Of a stretch of 64,000 nt of DNA, positions 9,026 to 18,778 are shown piece by piece (the first letter of the stretch is position 1; each line of letters begins with the position of its first letter). A model generated the notes under the pieces. The model saw only the letters and a program-made list of their open reading frames with translations. It made no database searches and was not told the DNA's origin. The stretch is from Mediterranea massiliensis (GTDB lineage: Bacteria; Bacteroidota; Bacteroidia; Bacteroidales; Bacteroidaceae): the NCBI GenBank assembly GCA_015060685.1, contig SUXZ01000008.1, positions 48,864 through 112,863 of the forward strand, given 5' to 3'. Both the position numbers and the translations under genes were made by a program.

Positions 9026-11656
9026 ATGGAATTAGCAAGTAAGTACAACCCCGCTGATGTGGAGGGAAAGTGGTACCAATATTGGTTGGACCACAAACTG
9101 TTCAGTTCGAAACCCGATGGTCGTGAGCCCTACACCGTCGTCATTCCGCCCCCCAACGTCACCGGTGTGCTCCACATGGGACACATGCTTAATAATACCA
9201 TCCAAGATATCCTGGTGCGCCGCGCTCGCATGGAAGGCAAGAATGCCTGCTGGGTGCCGGGTACCGACCACGCATCTATTGCTACCGAAGCCAAGGTGGT
9301 GAACAAACTGGCCGCCCAAGGCATCAAGAAGACCGACCTCACTCGCGAGGAGTTCTTGAAGCACGCTTGGGAGTGGACAGACGAACACGGAGGCATCATC
9401 TTGAAGCAACTTCGCAAACTTGGTGCATCGTGCGACTGGGATCGTACCGCCTTCACCATGGACGAGAAGCGTAGCGATAGCGTTATCAAGGTATTCTGCG
9501 ACCTATACAACAAAGGCTTGATTTACCGCGGTGTACGCATGGTAAACTGGGACCCCAAAGCGCTTACCGCTCTCTCTGACGAAGAGGTAATCTACAAGGA
9601 AGAGCATAGTAAGCTCTACTACCTGCGTTATATGGTAGAGGGCGATGCCGAAGGTCGTTATGCCGTAGTGGCTACTACTCGTCCCGAAACCATCATGGGC
9701 GATACCGCCATGTGTATCAACCCCAACGACCCCAAGAACGAATGGTTGAAGGGTAAGAAGGTCATCGTGCCATTGGTAAACCGCGTTATCCCCGTCATCG
9801 AAGACGACTATGTGGATATCGAGTTCGGTACCGGTTGCTTGAAGGTTACTCCTGCCCACGACGTGAACGACTACATGTTGGGCGAAAAATACAACCTCCC
9901 CTCTATCGACATCTTCAACGACAACGGCACATTGAGCGAAGCCGCCGGCCTATACGTTGGCATGGATCGCTTCGACGTTCGCAAGCAAATCGAAGAAGAT
10001 TTGCAAAATGCCGGTCTTTTGGAAAAAGTTGAAGCCTACACCAACAAGGTGGGTTGCTCCGAACGTACCGGTGTGCCCATCGAGCCAAAGCTCTCTATGC
10101 AATGGTTCCTCAAGATGCAACACTTTGCCGACATGGCCTTGCCACCGGTAATGAACGACGAACTGAAATTCTATCCAGCAAAATATAAGAACACTTATAA
10201 GAATTGGTTGGAAAACATCAAGGATTGGTGCATCAGCCGCCAACTTTGGTGGGGACACCGCATACCGGCCTACTACCTGCCCGAAGGTGGATACGTGGTA
10301 GCCGAAACACCCGCGAAAGCACTCGAATTGGCTCGCGAAAAGACCGGCGAAAGCTCGTTGACGCTCGATGCCCTTCGTCAGGACGAAGATTGCCTCGACA
10401 CATGGTTCTCGTCATGGTTGTGGCCCATCTCGCTCTTCGACGGCATTGAAAACCCCGGAAACGAAGAGATTAAGTACTACTATCCTACAACCGACTTGGT
10501 GACCGGCCCGGACATCATCTTCTTCTGGGTGGCACGTATGATTATGGCCGGATACGAGTACATGGGCGACATGCCGTTCAAGAACGTTTACTTCACCGGT
10601 ATTGTGCGCGACAAGCTCGGCCGCAAGATGTCTAAGTCGCTCGGCAACAGCCCCGACCCATTGGATTTGATTGATAAGTATGGTGCCGATGGTGTGCGCA
10701 TGGGTATGATGCTTTCTGCCCCTGCCGGCAACGACATTCTCTTCGACGATGCACTTTGCGAACAAGGACGTAACTTTAACAATAAGATTTGGAATGCCTT
10801 CCGCTTGGTGAAGGGATGGGAAGTAAGTGCCGATGTAGAAGTGCCCGAAGCAGCCGCCCTCGCCATTAAGTGGTTCGAAGCTAAGCAAGCAGCCGTAGCT
10901 GCCGAAATGGCCGACCTCTTCAGCAAGTATCGCCTTAGCGAAGCCTTGATGGCTGTTTACAAACTCTTCTGGGATGAGTTCTCAAGTTGGTACCTCGAAA
11001 TGATTAAGCCGGCCTACGGACAACCCATCAGCAAGCAAGTGTACGACACTACCATCGGTTTCTTCGACAACCTGCTTCACTTGTTGCACCCATTTATGCC
11101 ATTCATCACCGAAGAACTTTGGCAACACATTGCCGACCGCAACGAGGGCGAAAGCCTCATGGTAAGCCCGATGGCCGCCCCTGTCGCCTACGACGAAGCC
11201 ATCATTGTTCAGTTCGAAGCCGTGAAAGAGGTTATCAGTAGCATCCGTGCTATCCGTTTGCAAAAGAACATTGCGCAAAAGGAAACATTGGATTTGCAAG
11301 TAATTGGTGAAAACCCCGTAGTAGAATACAATGCCGTTATCACTAAGATGTGTAACCTCGAAGCTATTCAAGCCGTTGAGGCGAAAGCCGATGGTGCAGC
11401 AGCCTTTATGGTAGGTACAACTGAGTTTGCCGTACCTCTTGGCAACATGATTGATGTAGAAGCCGAAATTGCCCGTATGGAAGCCGAGTTGAAGCACAAA
11501 GAAGGTTTCTTGGCTGGTGTAATGAAGAAGCTCAGCAACGAAAAGTTTGTGAACAACGCTCCCACCGCCGTTATCGAGCTTGAGCGCAAGAAGCAAGCCG
11601 ATGCCGAAAGCATCATCAAGTCGCTCAAAGAAAGCATTGCCGCTTTGAAGAAATAA
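9026..11656 (+). CDS. valS: Valine--tRNA ligase
   Basis: An 876-residue class I aminoacyl-tRNA synthetase that charges tRNA-Val and edits mischarged threonine. The HIGH-type signature is HMGH at residues 50-53, preceded by PPPNVTGVL. The KMSKS loop (RKMSKSLGN) is near residue 534. The editing domain includes the segment [15 protein letters not shown]. The C-terminal tRNA-binding coiled coil ([15 protein letters not shown]...) is present, so the protein is full length. A strong terminator follows. Codon choice is markedly C-ending (TTC, GAC, AAC), as expected for a highly expressed gene. Confidence 0.99.
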   Translation: MELASKYNPADVEGKWYQYWLDHKLFSSKPDGREPYTVVIPPPNVTGVLHMGHMLNNTIQDILVRRARMEGKNACWVPGTDHASIATEAKVVNKLAAQGIKKTDLTREEFLKHAWEWTDEHGGIILKQLRKLGASCDWDRTAFTMDEKRSDSVIKVFCDLYNKGLIYRGVRMVNWDPKALTALSDEEVIYKEEHSKLYYLRYMVEGDAEGRYAVVATTRPETIMGDTAMCINPNDPKNEWLKGKKVIVPLVNRVIPVIEDDYVDIEFGTGCLKVTPAHDVNDYMLGEKYNLPSIDIFNDNGTLSEAAGLYVGMDRFDVRKQIEEDLQNAGLLEKVEAYTNKVGCSERTGVPIEPKLSMQWFLKMQHFADMALPPVMNDELKFYPAKYKNTYKNWLENIKDWCISRQLWWGHRIPAYYLPEGGYVVAETPAKALELAREKTGESSLTLDALRQDEDCLDTWFSSWLWPISLFDGIENPGNEEIKYYYPTTDLVTGPDIIFFWVARMIMAGYEYMGDMPFKNVYFTGIVRDKLGRKMSKSLGNSPDPLDLIDKYGADGVRMGMMLSAPAGNDILFDDALCEQGRNFNNKIWNAFRLVKGWEVSADVEVPEAAALAIKWFEAKQAAVAAEMADLFSKYRLSEALMAVYKLFWDEFSSWYLEMIKPAYGQPISKQVYDTTIGFFDNLLHLLHPFMPFITEELWQHIADRNEGESLMVSPMAAPVAYDEAIIVQFEAVKEVISSIRAIRLQKNIAQKETLDLQVIGENPVVEYNAVITKMCNLEAIQAVEAKADGAAAFMVGTTEFAVPLGNMIDVEAEIARMEAELKHKEGFLAGVMKKLSNEKFVNNAPTAVIELERKKQADAESIIKSLKESIAALKK

Positions 11657-11678
11657 TTCTTTCCCGATTATAACAAAA

Positions 11679-11712
11679 AAAAATAGGAGCCAATCGATTG
11701 GCTCCTATTTTT
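11679..11712 (+). terminator. Terminator after valS
   Basis: A perfect inverted repeat (arms ATAGGAGCCAATC and its complement) flanked by A and T runs. The A/T symmetry suggests it may work in both directions, also ending the minus-strand exporter operon. Confidence 0.88.
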
Positions 11713-11733
11713 GTGTCTTGTAAACCATTATTG

Positions 11734-11760
11734 GTAGGGACGCAACGTGTTGCGTCCGCC
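11734..11760. repeat. GTAGGGACGC-type palindromic interspersed repeat
   Basis: Within it GGACGCAACGTGTTGCGTCC is a 20-bp near-perfect palindrome (9-bp stem). The flank TAGGGACGC recurs at the right end of the window (63857-63880). Short palindromes of this kind are, to my knowledge, scattered through Bacteroidota genomes. It sits between two convergent genes. Confidence 0.65.
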
Positions 11761-11767
11761 TGGTGAT

Positions 11768-12955
11768 TTACTGTATAATCTTTGTGCTATTTTTCACCCT
11801 TCCTCTATAAACCAGGCATGCAATAATGAAATATCCAATGCATTGTCCCCACAAAATGAGCAATTCTTGGCTGAGGTCGGCTATGCTTGCTCCCATCGAA
11901 TTGGCTTTGACAAAGGCAAGCACACCAACCGGGGCGGGTAGCAAGTAGTGAAGTACGCGCCAAGGAAACGGCATCAGCTCCAACGGCCAGGAGATGCCCG
12001 AAAGGAAAAGCAAGCCCACCGAGAAGAAGGCTATGAGCAACAAGGGAGCATCGCTATCCTTGAAGAAGGGCGAGCAGGCCAAACCGAAAAAGGCGGTGCC
12101 ATATAAATAAGGTATTATTAATTGGATGAGCACCAACGGACTGGCCAAATGGGGCAAATCGTATAATAACGGAAGTAATCCCAATAAAAAGAGGGCAAAC
12201 AGCGCATAGAAACCTACATAGACAACCGTCTTGCCTATCACAATGCTAAGAGCACCTTCCCAAGGGCCTTGACGACCGGCTATCTGCATCAATTTTCTAT
12301 TGCCTTGTTCATGCTCTTTGCCGCATCGCATACTGATGACCATCAGTAGCGTCTGGAAAATAATAACCATCAGTACCGCCGGAATTAGGTAATCGGCATA
12401 TCCTCCGCTTTCGTTGAATAGGGCAATGCCTTCCACCCCGATGCTTCGGGTATTGACGATGGCCTCTACCGCATCGGCATCCAGGAATACCAATTGCTGC
12501 TGGCGCACCGCATCGTCCAACGCCAACATGGCTCCGCTGAAAGCCTTCTCCATGGCTTCGTAGTAGAGAAAGGAGGTGGTGTTGTTGTAGGAAACAAACA
12601 CGGCCTCTTCTCCCCGGCCAACCCGTTCGTCGAAATCGTTCGGCAAGAAGAGCATTCCGGCGGCTTCACCTCTTGTCATTCGTCGGTGAGCTTCGCCGAT
12701 GTCGGTGGCATAGCCCTCTATCCGCACTTGCGGGGTGGCATCCAGTAGCTGTACATAACGACGGCTCAGAGCGGTGCGGCCATTATCGACCACCGCCACC
12801 GGCACTTCGAGCAACACATTCGGGCTATACATATAATTATATAGTATGCCGTACACGAAGATGCCACCACCCATTACCAACAGCACGGGGAGGCTACGAA
12901 GAATGCTTCGAAACTCGTACTTCGCCACACGGAGGATGTTATTCAAATGCAGCAT
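11768..12955 (-). CDS. ABC-2 type transporter permease (second of a pair)
   Basis: A 395-residue permease. It has one N-terminal membrane helix (about 20-40), a large extracytoplasmic domain (about 50-170, with VAVVDNGRTALSRRYVQ), and a cluster of five helices from about residue 185 to the end. This is the ABC2_membrane_3 (YhhJ/YbhR-like) layout. It overlaps the upstream permease by 17 bp, so the two are probably co-translated. With the HlyD and TolC proteins it would form a tripartite exporter. No ATP-binding subunit is encoded nearby. Confidence 0.9.
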   Translation of the reverse strand: MLHLNNILRVAKYEFRSILRSLPVLLVMGGGIFVYGILYNYMYSPNVLLEVPVAVVDNGRTALSRRYVQLLDATPQVRIEGYATDIGEAHRRMTRGEAAGMLFLPNDFDERVGRGEEAVFVSYNNTTSFLYYEAMEKAFSGAMLALDDAVRQQQLVFLDADAVEAIVNTRSIGVEGIALFNESGGYADYLIPAVLMVIIFQTLLMVISMRCGKEHEQGNRKLMQIAGRQGPWEGALSIVIGKTVVYVGFYALFALFLLGLLPLLYDLPHLASPLVLIQLIIPYLYGTAFFGLACSPFFKDSDAPLLLIAFFSVGLLFLSGISWPLELMPFPWRVLHYLLPAPVGVLAFVKANSMGASIADLSQELLILWGQCIGYFIIACLVYRGRVKNSTKIIQ

Positions 12956-14108
12956 ATCGATGGGTTGTCAGAGCGTTTTTTAAGCGGGGAAGCAATAAAA
13001 GGGATAGCGGCATAAAGAGCAATAGGGCTGCAATACTCGTCCAATAATCGGCAAATCGGCCTCCTGCGTATTGAAGCATCTGCACGGCTTCCATAAAATG
13101 GCGCACCGGAAACAGATAGGAAACGGCATAGACGGGTGTATCCATGAAGCGGATGGGGAAGGTGACACCCGACAAGGTTGCCCCCAATGAACCTACCATC
13201 GAAACAATGCTGATGATGAGGCTTAGTGCCGGAAACAACGAGTAGAGCAGCAGGGCCAATGCTTGTGTGGCGCAAACAAACAGAATGGTAACACCGGTTA
13301 TCGTCCAAAGACCATTGGGCAAAGGAATATCCAACCACCCGAAGAAGACGTAATTGGCCGCTATGCCCATAAGGATAAAGATGCAGGTGTAGGGAAGTAG
13401 TTTGCCCATAACCGCTATGAAGATATCGCCTTGCGCGGTTTGTAGCCAGTCGTCGGCTGTGCCGAACTTGCTTTCGCTACCCAAAGCATAGGTGGTGACC
13501 AACAACAATAGGATTTGCAAGAAGATGAAAAACATGGGTTGTCCTAAGTAAACCAGGTAGTTGCGATTGGCATTATAGATGGGGAAAGAGGACTTGGTGA
13601 TGGGTATCAGAAAAGAGATTACGGATTCGTTCTCCTCGCCTAGTGCTACGCCAGTTGTTACGATGGGTGTTATCGAAACTTGCTTCAATAGTTGTTCGAA
13701 GGCGGCATACACTTCGCCGCCCACACCGAGCATGGCGTTGTGGTAGTAATAGCTAAGGGTCACCTCTTCGTTGTTGCCGGTTTTTTTGGCGAATCCAGGG
13801 GGAATGAGCAGGTAGGCATAAATACGCTTGCGCTTTACGTCGTTGCGTGCTTCCGTTTCGTTGCTATATTGCTTTGCAACCTTCAGTTCGGGTGTGGCAT
13901 CCACCATGCGGACAATGTTTCGTGAGGTGGAACTATTGTCGGCATCTACCACGCCAACGGGTAACTCCCTCATACGTCCATCGCCGAATATGGTTGCCAT
14001 GAAGAGTAGCGAGAATAGTGGCAACACGATGCATGCGGCAAGGTAGATGCGTCGGGAAGTCATACGGCTCAGCTCGCGACGGATTACGGCAGATAGCTTC
14101 TTTCTCAT
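12939..14108 (-). CDS. ABC-2 type transporter permease (first of a pair)
   Basis: A 389-residue paralogue of the next gene with the same plan: one N-terminal helix, an extracytoplasmic domain (LPVGVVDADNSSTSRNIV near residues 50-67), then a C-terminal helix bundle (about 180-380). The two permeases probably form a heterodimer. It overlaps the HlyD gene by 4 bp (ATGA). Substrate unknown; relatives export drugs or lipophilic compounds. Confidence 0.9.
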   Translation of the reverse strand: MRKKLSAVIRRELSRMTSRRIYLAACIVLPLFSLLFMATIFGDGRMRELPVGVVDADNSSTSRNIVRMVDATPELKVAKQYSNETEARNDVKRKRIYAYLLIPPGFAKKTGNNEEVTLSYYYHNAMLGVGGEVYAAFEQLLKQVSITPIVTTGVALGEENESVISFLIPITKSSFPIYNANRNYLVYLGQPMFFIFLQILLLLVTTYALGSESKFGTADDWLQTAQGDIFIAVMGKLLPYTCIFILMGIAANYVFFGWLDIPLPNGLWTITGVTILFVCATQALALLLYSLFPALSLIISIVSMVGSLGATLSGVTFPIRFMDTPVYAVSYLFPVRHFMEAVQMLQYAGGRFADYWTSIAALLLFMPLSLLLLPRLKNALTTHRYAAFE

Positions 14109-15100
14109 TGTTGCATGGTTACCAATACACTCATTCCCGGTCTTAATCCGTTTGCCTCCTCCATGGGCAAGGCATGGATTTCGAAGGTGCGCATGTCGTA
14201 GTCGCTTTTGCTATCGGTGCTTTTCCATGTGGCGAAGCTACCTAACGGACTGATGTAGTTTACTTTGAACACCATCTCTACGTTGCCGAGCGCTGGCACC
14301 TTACCAACAAAAGCCTGTCCCATGCTGAAGAATGACAGATAGTCCTCGCGCACGTTCAGCACTACATGGCAATCGGCAAGTACCACCAAGTTCATGATGG
14401 GTGTGCCTGTGCCTACCAGTTCGCCTTGCTTGGCATAGATGGTGGCAATCTCGCCGTTGTCGGGGGCCGTCAGCCATGCATCTTGAAGCACGGATTCCAC
14501 TTCGTTCACCGTGCCTTGGGCGGCATCTACCAGCGAACGGGCACTCTCCTTGTCTTGTTTCTGTGCTCCATCCTTGGCCAACAGATACTGCTGATGGGCG
14601 GCACGCTCGGCCGCTACTGCTGCCTTGTAAAGGGCTTCGGCTTCATCGAACTGTTGGGCGCTCACCACACTATCGGCATATAGGTTGGCGATGCGTCGGT
14701 AGGTAGTGGTGGCCAGTTGCAGATCGCTTTGGCTTTTGTTCCATAGCTCTTCGGCCGTGCGGATAATCTGTAAGCGTGTTCCTTCGTCCACTTTTTGATT
14801 CTGGAAAGCGGCCACATCCTTCATGGCGCTTGCCTGTTGCAACTTGGCCCGCGCTTCGGGGCTGTTGATGCCGACCAAAGTATCGCCTTTGCTTACCATT
14901 TCTCCTTCGGCCACCCAAAACGTATCTATTCGCCCGGGCAACTTGCCCGATATGCGTATTTCGGTTGCCTCGATTGTTCCTTGCAACACTACGGGTGTGC
15001 GGCTCATCAGCATGATGCCGGCGATGGAGATTATTGCCACCGCTATTATGCCGATGATGAATGTCTTTGCTATCAATCTACTTGTTGTCTTCATTATCAA
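14105..15100 (-). CDS. HlyD-family membrane fusion protein
   Basis: A 331-residue periplasmic adaptor. It has an N-terminal membrane anchor (about residues 10-33), a lipoyl/biotinyl-like half near 38-75 (GTIEATEIRISGKLPGRI), a long coiled-coil hairpin (about 80-195, rich in Ala, Glu and Gln) and a beta-barrel return (LTAPDNGEIATIYAKQGELVG). It would bridge the inner-membrane permeases to the TolC-type channel. The start codon directly abuts the stop of the TolC gene. The ATG two codons in is an equally good start. Confidence 0.92.
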   Translation of the reverse strand: MIMKTTSRLIAKTFIIGIIAVAIISIAGIMLMSRTPVVLQGTIEATEIRISGKLPGRIDTFWVAEGEMVSKGDTLVGINSPEARAKLQQASAMKDVAAFQNQKVDEGTRLQIIRTAEELWNKSQSDLQLATTTYRRIANLYADSVVSAQQFDEAEALYKAAVAAERAAHQQYLLAKDGAQKQDKESARSLVDAAQGTVNEVESVLQDAWLTAPDNGEIATIYAKQGELVGTGTPIMNLVVLADCHVVLNVREDYLSFFSMGQAFVGKVPALGNVEMVFKVNYISPLGSFATWKSTDSKSDYDMRTFEIHALPMEEANGLRPGMSVLVTMQQ

Positions 15101-16540
15101 TTAGTTGTTAGGATATACTTGTGCTTCTTGGACAGAATCCGAAAACGTCCAAAACATCTCCGGTACGCCACAGACTGAACAGAGCGAGGCAAGCGATACA
15201 TCGAATTGATAGTATGCCAACAACAAGGCTATCTGTACTTTGGAAAGCATCACTTCGGCATCGACAACCTCTGTGGAGGTGGACATGCCCTCTTCGAATG
15301 ACTTCCGACGAATGCGGAGCAGTTCCCTACTCATGGCGATGGTGGTTTGCAAGGTGTTTACCTCCTCTTCGGCCTGTTGCAGCTCCTTGTATAGTTGGTC
15401 CACCATAACGCTAAGTTTGTTTGTGGCTTCCTCTCTTCCCAAGGTCAGCGATTGTTTGGTTAGTCGTGCTATGCGTACATCGGCTTCTCGGTTCAGTCCG
15501 TCGAACAAATTCCATGTAAAGCCAATGCCTACCATGGTGCGTGGCATCAGGTTGCTTGGTAAATTCTTGGCATACAGTGTTTGTTTGCCCAGCAAGGCAA
15601 TGTTGGGTAAATAGGCACTCCGGCTGATGCGTAGTTGGTTGTCGGCTATCGACTCTTCCAACCGTAATTTGCTTACCATATAATTACTGCTTGGGATGAG
15701 GCTCTGAAAGAAAAGACTGTCGGGCAAACCGTTGGAAATGAACAAAGGCGTTACGGGAGTTATCATTACATTGTTATCTTCTAATTCGAGCAACGAACAG
15801 AGCGCACGATGGGCTACTTCGTGCTCTTTCCGTGCCGACTCCCATTCGCGTTTGGCCTCTTGACGATTTACCTCGGCAAACAGCCGTTCGGCTTTGGTTA
15901 GCATGCCATTCGCTTCTAATTTCAAGGCATGTTCGTAGTGTAGTTGAAGGCTTTGGTAGGTTTGCTTCCGTACGTCCACCACCTTCTCGGCTAAGCGTAG
16001 GGCAAAATATGTCTCTGTCAGTTCGGTTTGTAGTGTGGCATGTGTCTCCTTTTTCCCTACTTGTGCCAAGTCAATCATTCTGCGGCCGATGCGTGAAGCA
16101 TAAATACGTTTTCCACCGGTAAATATCGGCCACGAAAGAGTGGCATCTATTGTAGTGAGGTTGCGTTTTAGTAGTGGCATGGAGAGGGTGTAACTCCCTA
16201 TTTGGTCGAGTAGAGAAGTGATGAGCCGGTTATCGGGAAGGATGGATTGGACAAACTCCTTGGCCGGTTCGGTGTAGGTGTCGAGCGGTTGGCGCACCTC
16301 TACCTGATTGGATAAATGTGCGTACATGCCCGATGCGTTTATGGCTGGAAACCAGAAGGCATTCAGCTTCTGCCGTTCGCCACGAGCCATCTCGATGGCT
16401 TTGTCCGCCATCTGCAAGGTATGGTTGTTGGTTTCCATCAAAGCCGTGGCCTCTTGCAATGAGAGTGCGCGTCTGTCCGTTTGCGCCATGAGTGCAAGCG
16501 GAAAGTAAAGAATAATCAAGAGTGATGTTCTGTTTGACAT
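15101..16540 (-). CDS. TolC-family outer-membrane efflux protein
   Basis: I start this at the ATG at 16540 (479 residues) because a good signal peptide follows (MSNRTSLLIILYFPLALMAQ). An upstream in-frame TTG would only add charged residues. The body has two repeats of long alpha-helical segments, each about 200 residues, as in TolC/OEP proteins (for example ARGERQKLNAFWFPAINASG and ADNQLRISRSAYLPNIALLG). It is the first gene of the exporter operon. The C-terminal tail is short. Confidence 0.92.
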   Translation of the reverse strand: MSNRTSLLIILYFPLALMAQTDRRALSLQEATALMETNNHTLQMADKAIEMARGERQKLNAFWFPAINASGMYAHLSNQVEVRQPLDTYTEPAKEFVQSILPDNRLITSLLDQIGSYTLSMPLLKRNLTTIDATLSWPIFTGGKRIYASRIGRRMIDLAQVGKKETHATLQTELTETYFALRLAEKVVDVRKQTYQSLQLHYEHALKLEANGMLTKAERLFAEVNRQEAKREWESARKEHEVAHRALCSLLELEDNNVMITPVTPLFISNGLPDSLFFQSLIPSSNYMVSKLRLEESIADNQLRISRSAYLPNIALLGKQTLYAKNLPSNLMPRTMVGIGFTWNLFDGLNREADVRIARLTKQSLTLGREEATNKLSVMVDQLYKELQQAEEEVNTLQTTIAMSRELLRIRRKSFEEGMSTSTEVVDAEVMLSKVQIALLLAYYQFDVSLASLCSVCGVPEMFWTFSDSVQEAQVYPNN

Positions 16541-16582
16541 ATGGATCTGAACATTTTCTCTCCCTAACAAATCAAGGAGGTT

Positions 16583-16606
16583 GATGGTTCAAATCCATCA
16601 TAGCCT
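16583..16606 (+). other. tRNA T-arm-like fragment
   Basis: GATGG-TTCAAAT-CCATC forms a perfect 5-bp T-arm with a 7-nt loop, followed by ATAGCCT, which could be a 3' acceptor strand. No matching AGGCTAT acceptor or anticodon arm lies upstream, so this is at most a 3' remnant of a tRNA gene. It may be chance. Confidence 0.3.
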
Positions 16607-16675
16607 TCTACTACGTCATTGATTAGCTTTACGATAAATTATTCTTTCTTTAATAATTGACAACTGAGCATCAAG

Positions 16676-17536
16676 TCAAATATCTAGATTGCTTATACCC
16701 TCTTTAATTCCGGCAAGTAGCTGAGCATAAACGTCGGATTCTTTGGCTTGTATAAGAATATTTTCTCTATTATCTGTGGGAGTGGAACAGAATAGTCGGG
16801 CATAATGGCATGACGTTAAGATTGATTCGGTTATTGTTGGTAAATGCTCGGACAATAGTTTAGAGGCAATTAAACGATAGGCCGTTGTATCTATACCTTT
16901 GAAGTATGAGGCGGAGTCGATAGGGATAGCCCTGCCAGAGGTTATGTCTATGAGAATGTTTTCTGGGTTTTCATCCCAAGGTATCCATCGTTCATCGCCC
17001 ACATCGTCGTATTCGGAATGTAATAGTTCATTCCTAAAGGCACTAAGAGGAAAACGGTCGTAATTGCGCACATAGAGGTCAATCACTACCATCTTTCCGA
17101 TGTCGTGGAATATCTGGTGTAATTTGCCCTTTGGCAACGGGGCGTTGAGGATAACCTTGTGTAATTCACTTCCCTTCATTCGTTTCATAACCAATGCTTC
17201 GGTTACTGCCTCTATCTTTTTTCCTTGATTGTTTAACCAATTGACATCATTGAGTGCTTTCTGAACTTCACTCCATAAAACAATGTTGTTGGGAGTAACA
17301 AGGATAGGCTCTACCGATGGAAGGTTCATTCTTCGGATGAGTGTATCGCAAGTTATGATCGTAGAGTCAAAACTTGTAATCTTTATGGCGTACTCTTTGC
17401 CAAGTAATACGCCATCATCTCCGGAAGTGGACCAATGGTATGGCTCGTTTGTAGAATGATTGGAAACCAACGGCTTATTTGTATTGCTCCAACTTGGGTA
17501 GAATCTTTTTGATGTCGTTGATTCGTGTGGCATCAC
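16676..17536 (-). CDS. Actin-fragmin-kinase-like / lipid-kinase-fold protein
   Basis: A 286-residue frame with features of an atypical protein kinase. It has a possible ATP lysine in KEYAIKIT (about residue 50), a hinge-like LVMKRMKGSEL (about 115), a catalytic-loop-like DLYVRNYDRF (about 154-163), an NPENILID segment (about 189) and PIDS in place of DFG (about 204). This pattern recalls the actin-fragmin kinase catalytic domain. The first 21 codons overlap the M48 gene. A TTG at 17470, 4 bp after the M48 stop, would give 264 residues and may be the true start. No signal peptide is seen. Function in bacteria is unknown. Confidence 0.6.
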   Translation of the reverse strand: MMPHESTTSKRFYPSWSNTNKPLVSNHSTNEPYHWSTSGDDGVLLGKEYAIKITSFDSTIITCDTLIRRMNLPSVEPILVTPNNIVLWSEVQKALNDVNWLNNQGKKIEAVTEALVMKRMKGSELHKVILNAPLPKGKLHQIFHDIGKMVVIDLYVRNYDRFPLSAFRNELLHSEYDDVGDERWIPWDENPENILIDITSGRAIPIDSASYFKGIDTTAYRLIASKLLSEHLPTITESILTSCHYARLFCSTPTDNRENILIQAKESDVYAQLLAGIKEGISNLDI

Positions 17537-18263
17537 TGGGGTGTGTACTCATGAATTCGGGTACATTTGCACCTCCACTGGCCGACATCTTTTGCCAGAA
17601 ATTGATGGCTACACTCGGATTGTAACCGGCCATGGTCATGAGTACAAGTCCCATGTAGTCGGCTTCTGATTCGTGCTTACGCGAGAAGGGGAGGGTTAAA
17701 CCATATTGGGCACCTAAACCATAGATAGCGCTACCGGCTTGTTGTATAGCAGCAGACTTCTTGCTTAGCGCTTGCGTTAGGATTTGTGCTCCATATTGTG
17801 TCATTAGTTGCTGGCTCAAACGCTCGTTGCTATGCTTGGCTACAGCATGTGCCACTTCGTGACCTAATACAACGGCTAATTCATCGTCGGAAGAGACAAG
17901 TTTAAGCAATCCTTCGTACACCACAATCTTTCCACCTGGCATACAAAACGCATTAATCTGGTTGTCTTTAACCAATTTGAATTCCCAAGAGAAGTTGGAT
18001 ATTTCAGCACTTAAGCCATTATTCTTTAAGTATTGTTCGGTAGCGGCTGCAATCTTTTTTCCAACACGTGTCACCATAGCAGTGCCTTTAGCATTGGTAG
18101 AAATCGGTGCCGATTTGATGTAGTCGGAATATTGAGTTAAACTTGAGGATAATACTTCTTGGTCGGATACCAGTAAGATTTGTTTTCTTCCTGTAATGGG
18201 AACGATACTACAACCTCCCAAGAATAGCAGGGCGGTGATAAATAGAGTGGCAAGTTTTTTCAT
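17475..18263 (-). CDS. M48-family metalloprotease lipoprotein
   Basis: A 262-residue protein from the ATG at 18263, which follows the upstream stop by 4 bp and opens a lipoprotein signal (MKKLATLFITALLFLGGC). The zinc site is HEVAH near residue 135, with the downstream glutamate in ESEADYMG (about 200). It is close to the LoiP/YcaL branch of M48 peptidases that monitor envelope proteins. A longer frame from a TTG at 18278 starts inside the previous gene and is unlikely. The order with the kinase-like gene suggests co-transcription. Confidence 0.93.
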   Translation of the reverse strand: MKKLATLFITALLFLGGCSIVPITGRKQILLVSDQEVLSSSLTQYSDYIKSAPISTNAKGTAMVTRVGKKIAAATEQYLKNNGLSAEISNFSWEFKLVKDNQINAFCMPGGKIVVYEGLLKLVSSDDELAVVLGHEVAHAVAKHSNERLSQQLMTQYGAQILTQALSKKSAAIQQAGSAIYGLGAQYGLTLPFSRKHESEADYMGLVLMTMAGYNPSVAINFWQKMSASGGANVPEFMSTHPSDATRINDIKKILPKLEQYK

Positions 18264-18267
18264 ATGG

Positions 18268-18711
18268 TTAATTTTCAAGCAAATCTTTCAAAAATGCATC
18301 TAACTCTTCGTCTAACCCTTGCAACAATCCTTCGCTGATAATCATGGTGTCATCATCCATCAACAGGAGGTCGGCAATGGTTTCTTTTTCCTCATCAACC
18401 AATACAAACGAATAGGGCTTCATCAGCGGAAGTTGGTCGAATGCTCCCGATTCTTTCTGCTTGGCAAGTAAGGTGATTAGTACTTGTTGCGCTTCGTTAA
18501 TCAATACATCTTCTTGGCTATCTACCCATTCGGCAATGGTTGCACGCGACAATTCCTCGTCGTTGTCATCGAAGACAACAAACTCGCCTGCGATAGTAAC
18601 TTGCAGGTAAATGTCGGTAATAATGGGGCGTTCCTTCTTTTGAAGGAGTTTGCTGACGGCCTTTTTAAGGCTGTCTTCTAAGAGAGAGAGAGATGATTGA
18701 TTCAGTTTCAT
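18268..18711 (-). CDS. Conserved acidic protein of unknown function
   Basis: A 147-residue cytoplasmic protein, strongly acidic, with no signal or membrane segment. It starts with an amphipathic stretch (MKLNQSSLSLLEDSLKKAV) and ends in EGLLQGLDEELDAFLKDLLEN. I do not recognise a family beyond conserved Bacteroidota protein. A minus-strand -7 box TACCTTTG at 18740-18747 lies 29 bp upstream, making this the first gene of a transcript with the M48 protease and probably the kinase-like gene. Confidence 0.7.
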   Translation of the reverse strand: MKLNQSSLSLLEDSLKKAVSKLLQKKERPIITDIYLQVTIAGEFVVFDDNDEELSRATIAEWVDSQEDVLINEAQQVLITLLAKQKESGAFDQLPLMKPYSFVLVDEEKETIADLLLMDDDTMIISEGLLQGLDEELDAFLKDLLEN

Positions 18712-18778
18712 ATCTTGGCTTTGTTGCTTAAAGTGTGTTCAAAGGTATAAAAAAAACAATTACATTGATAAAAAAACA

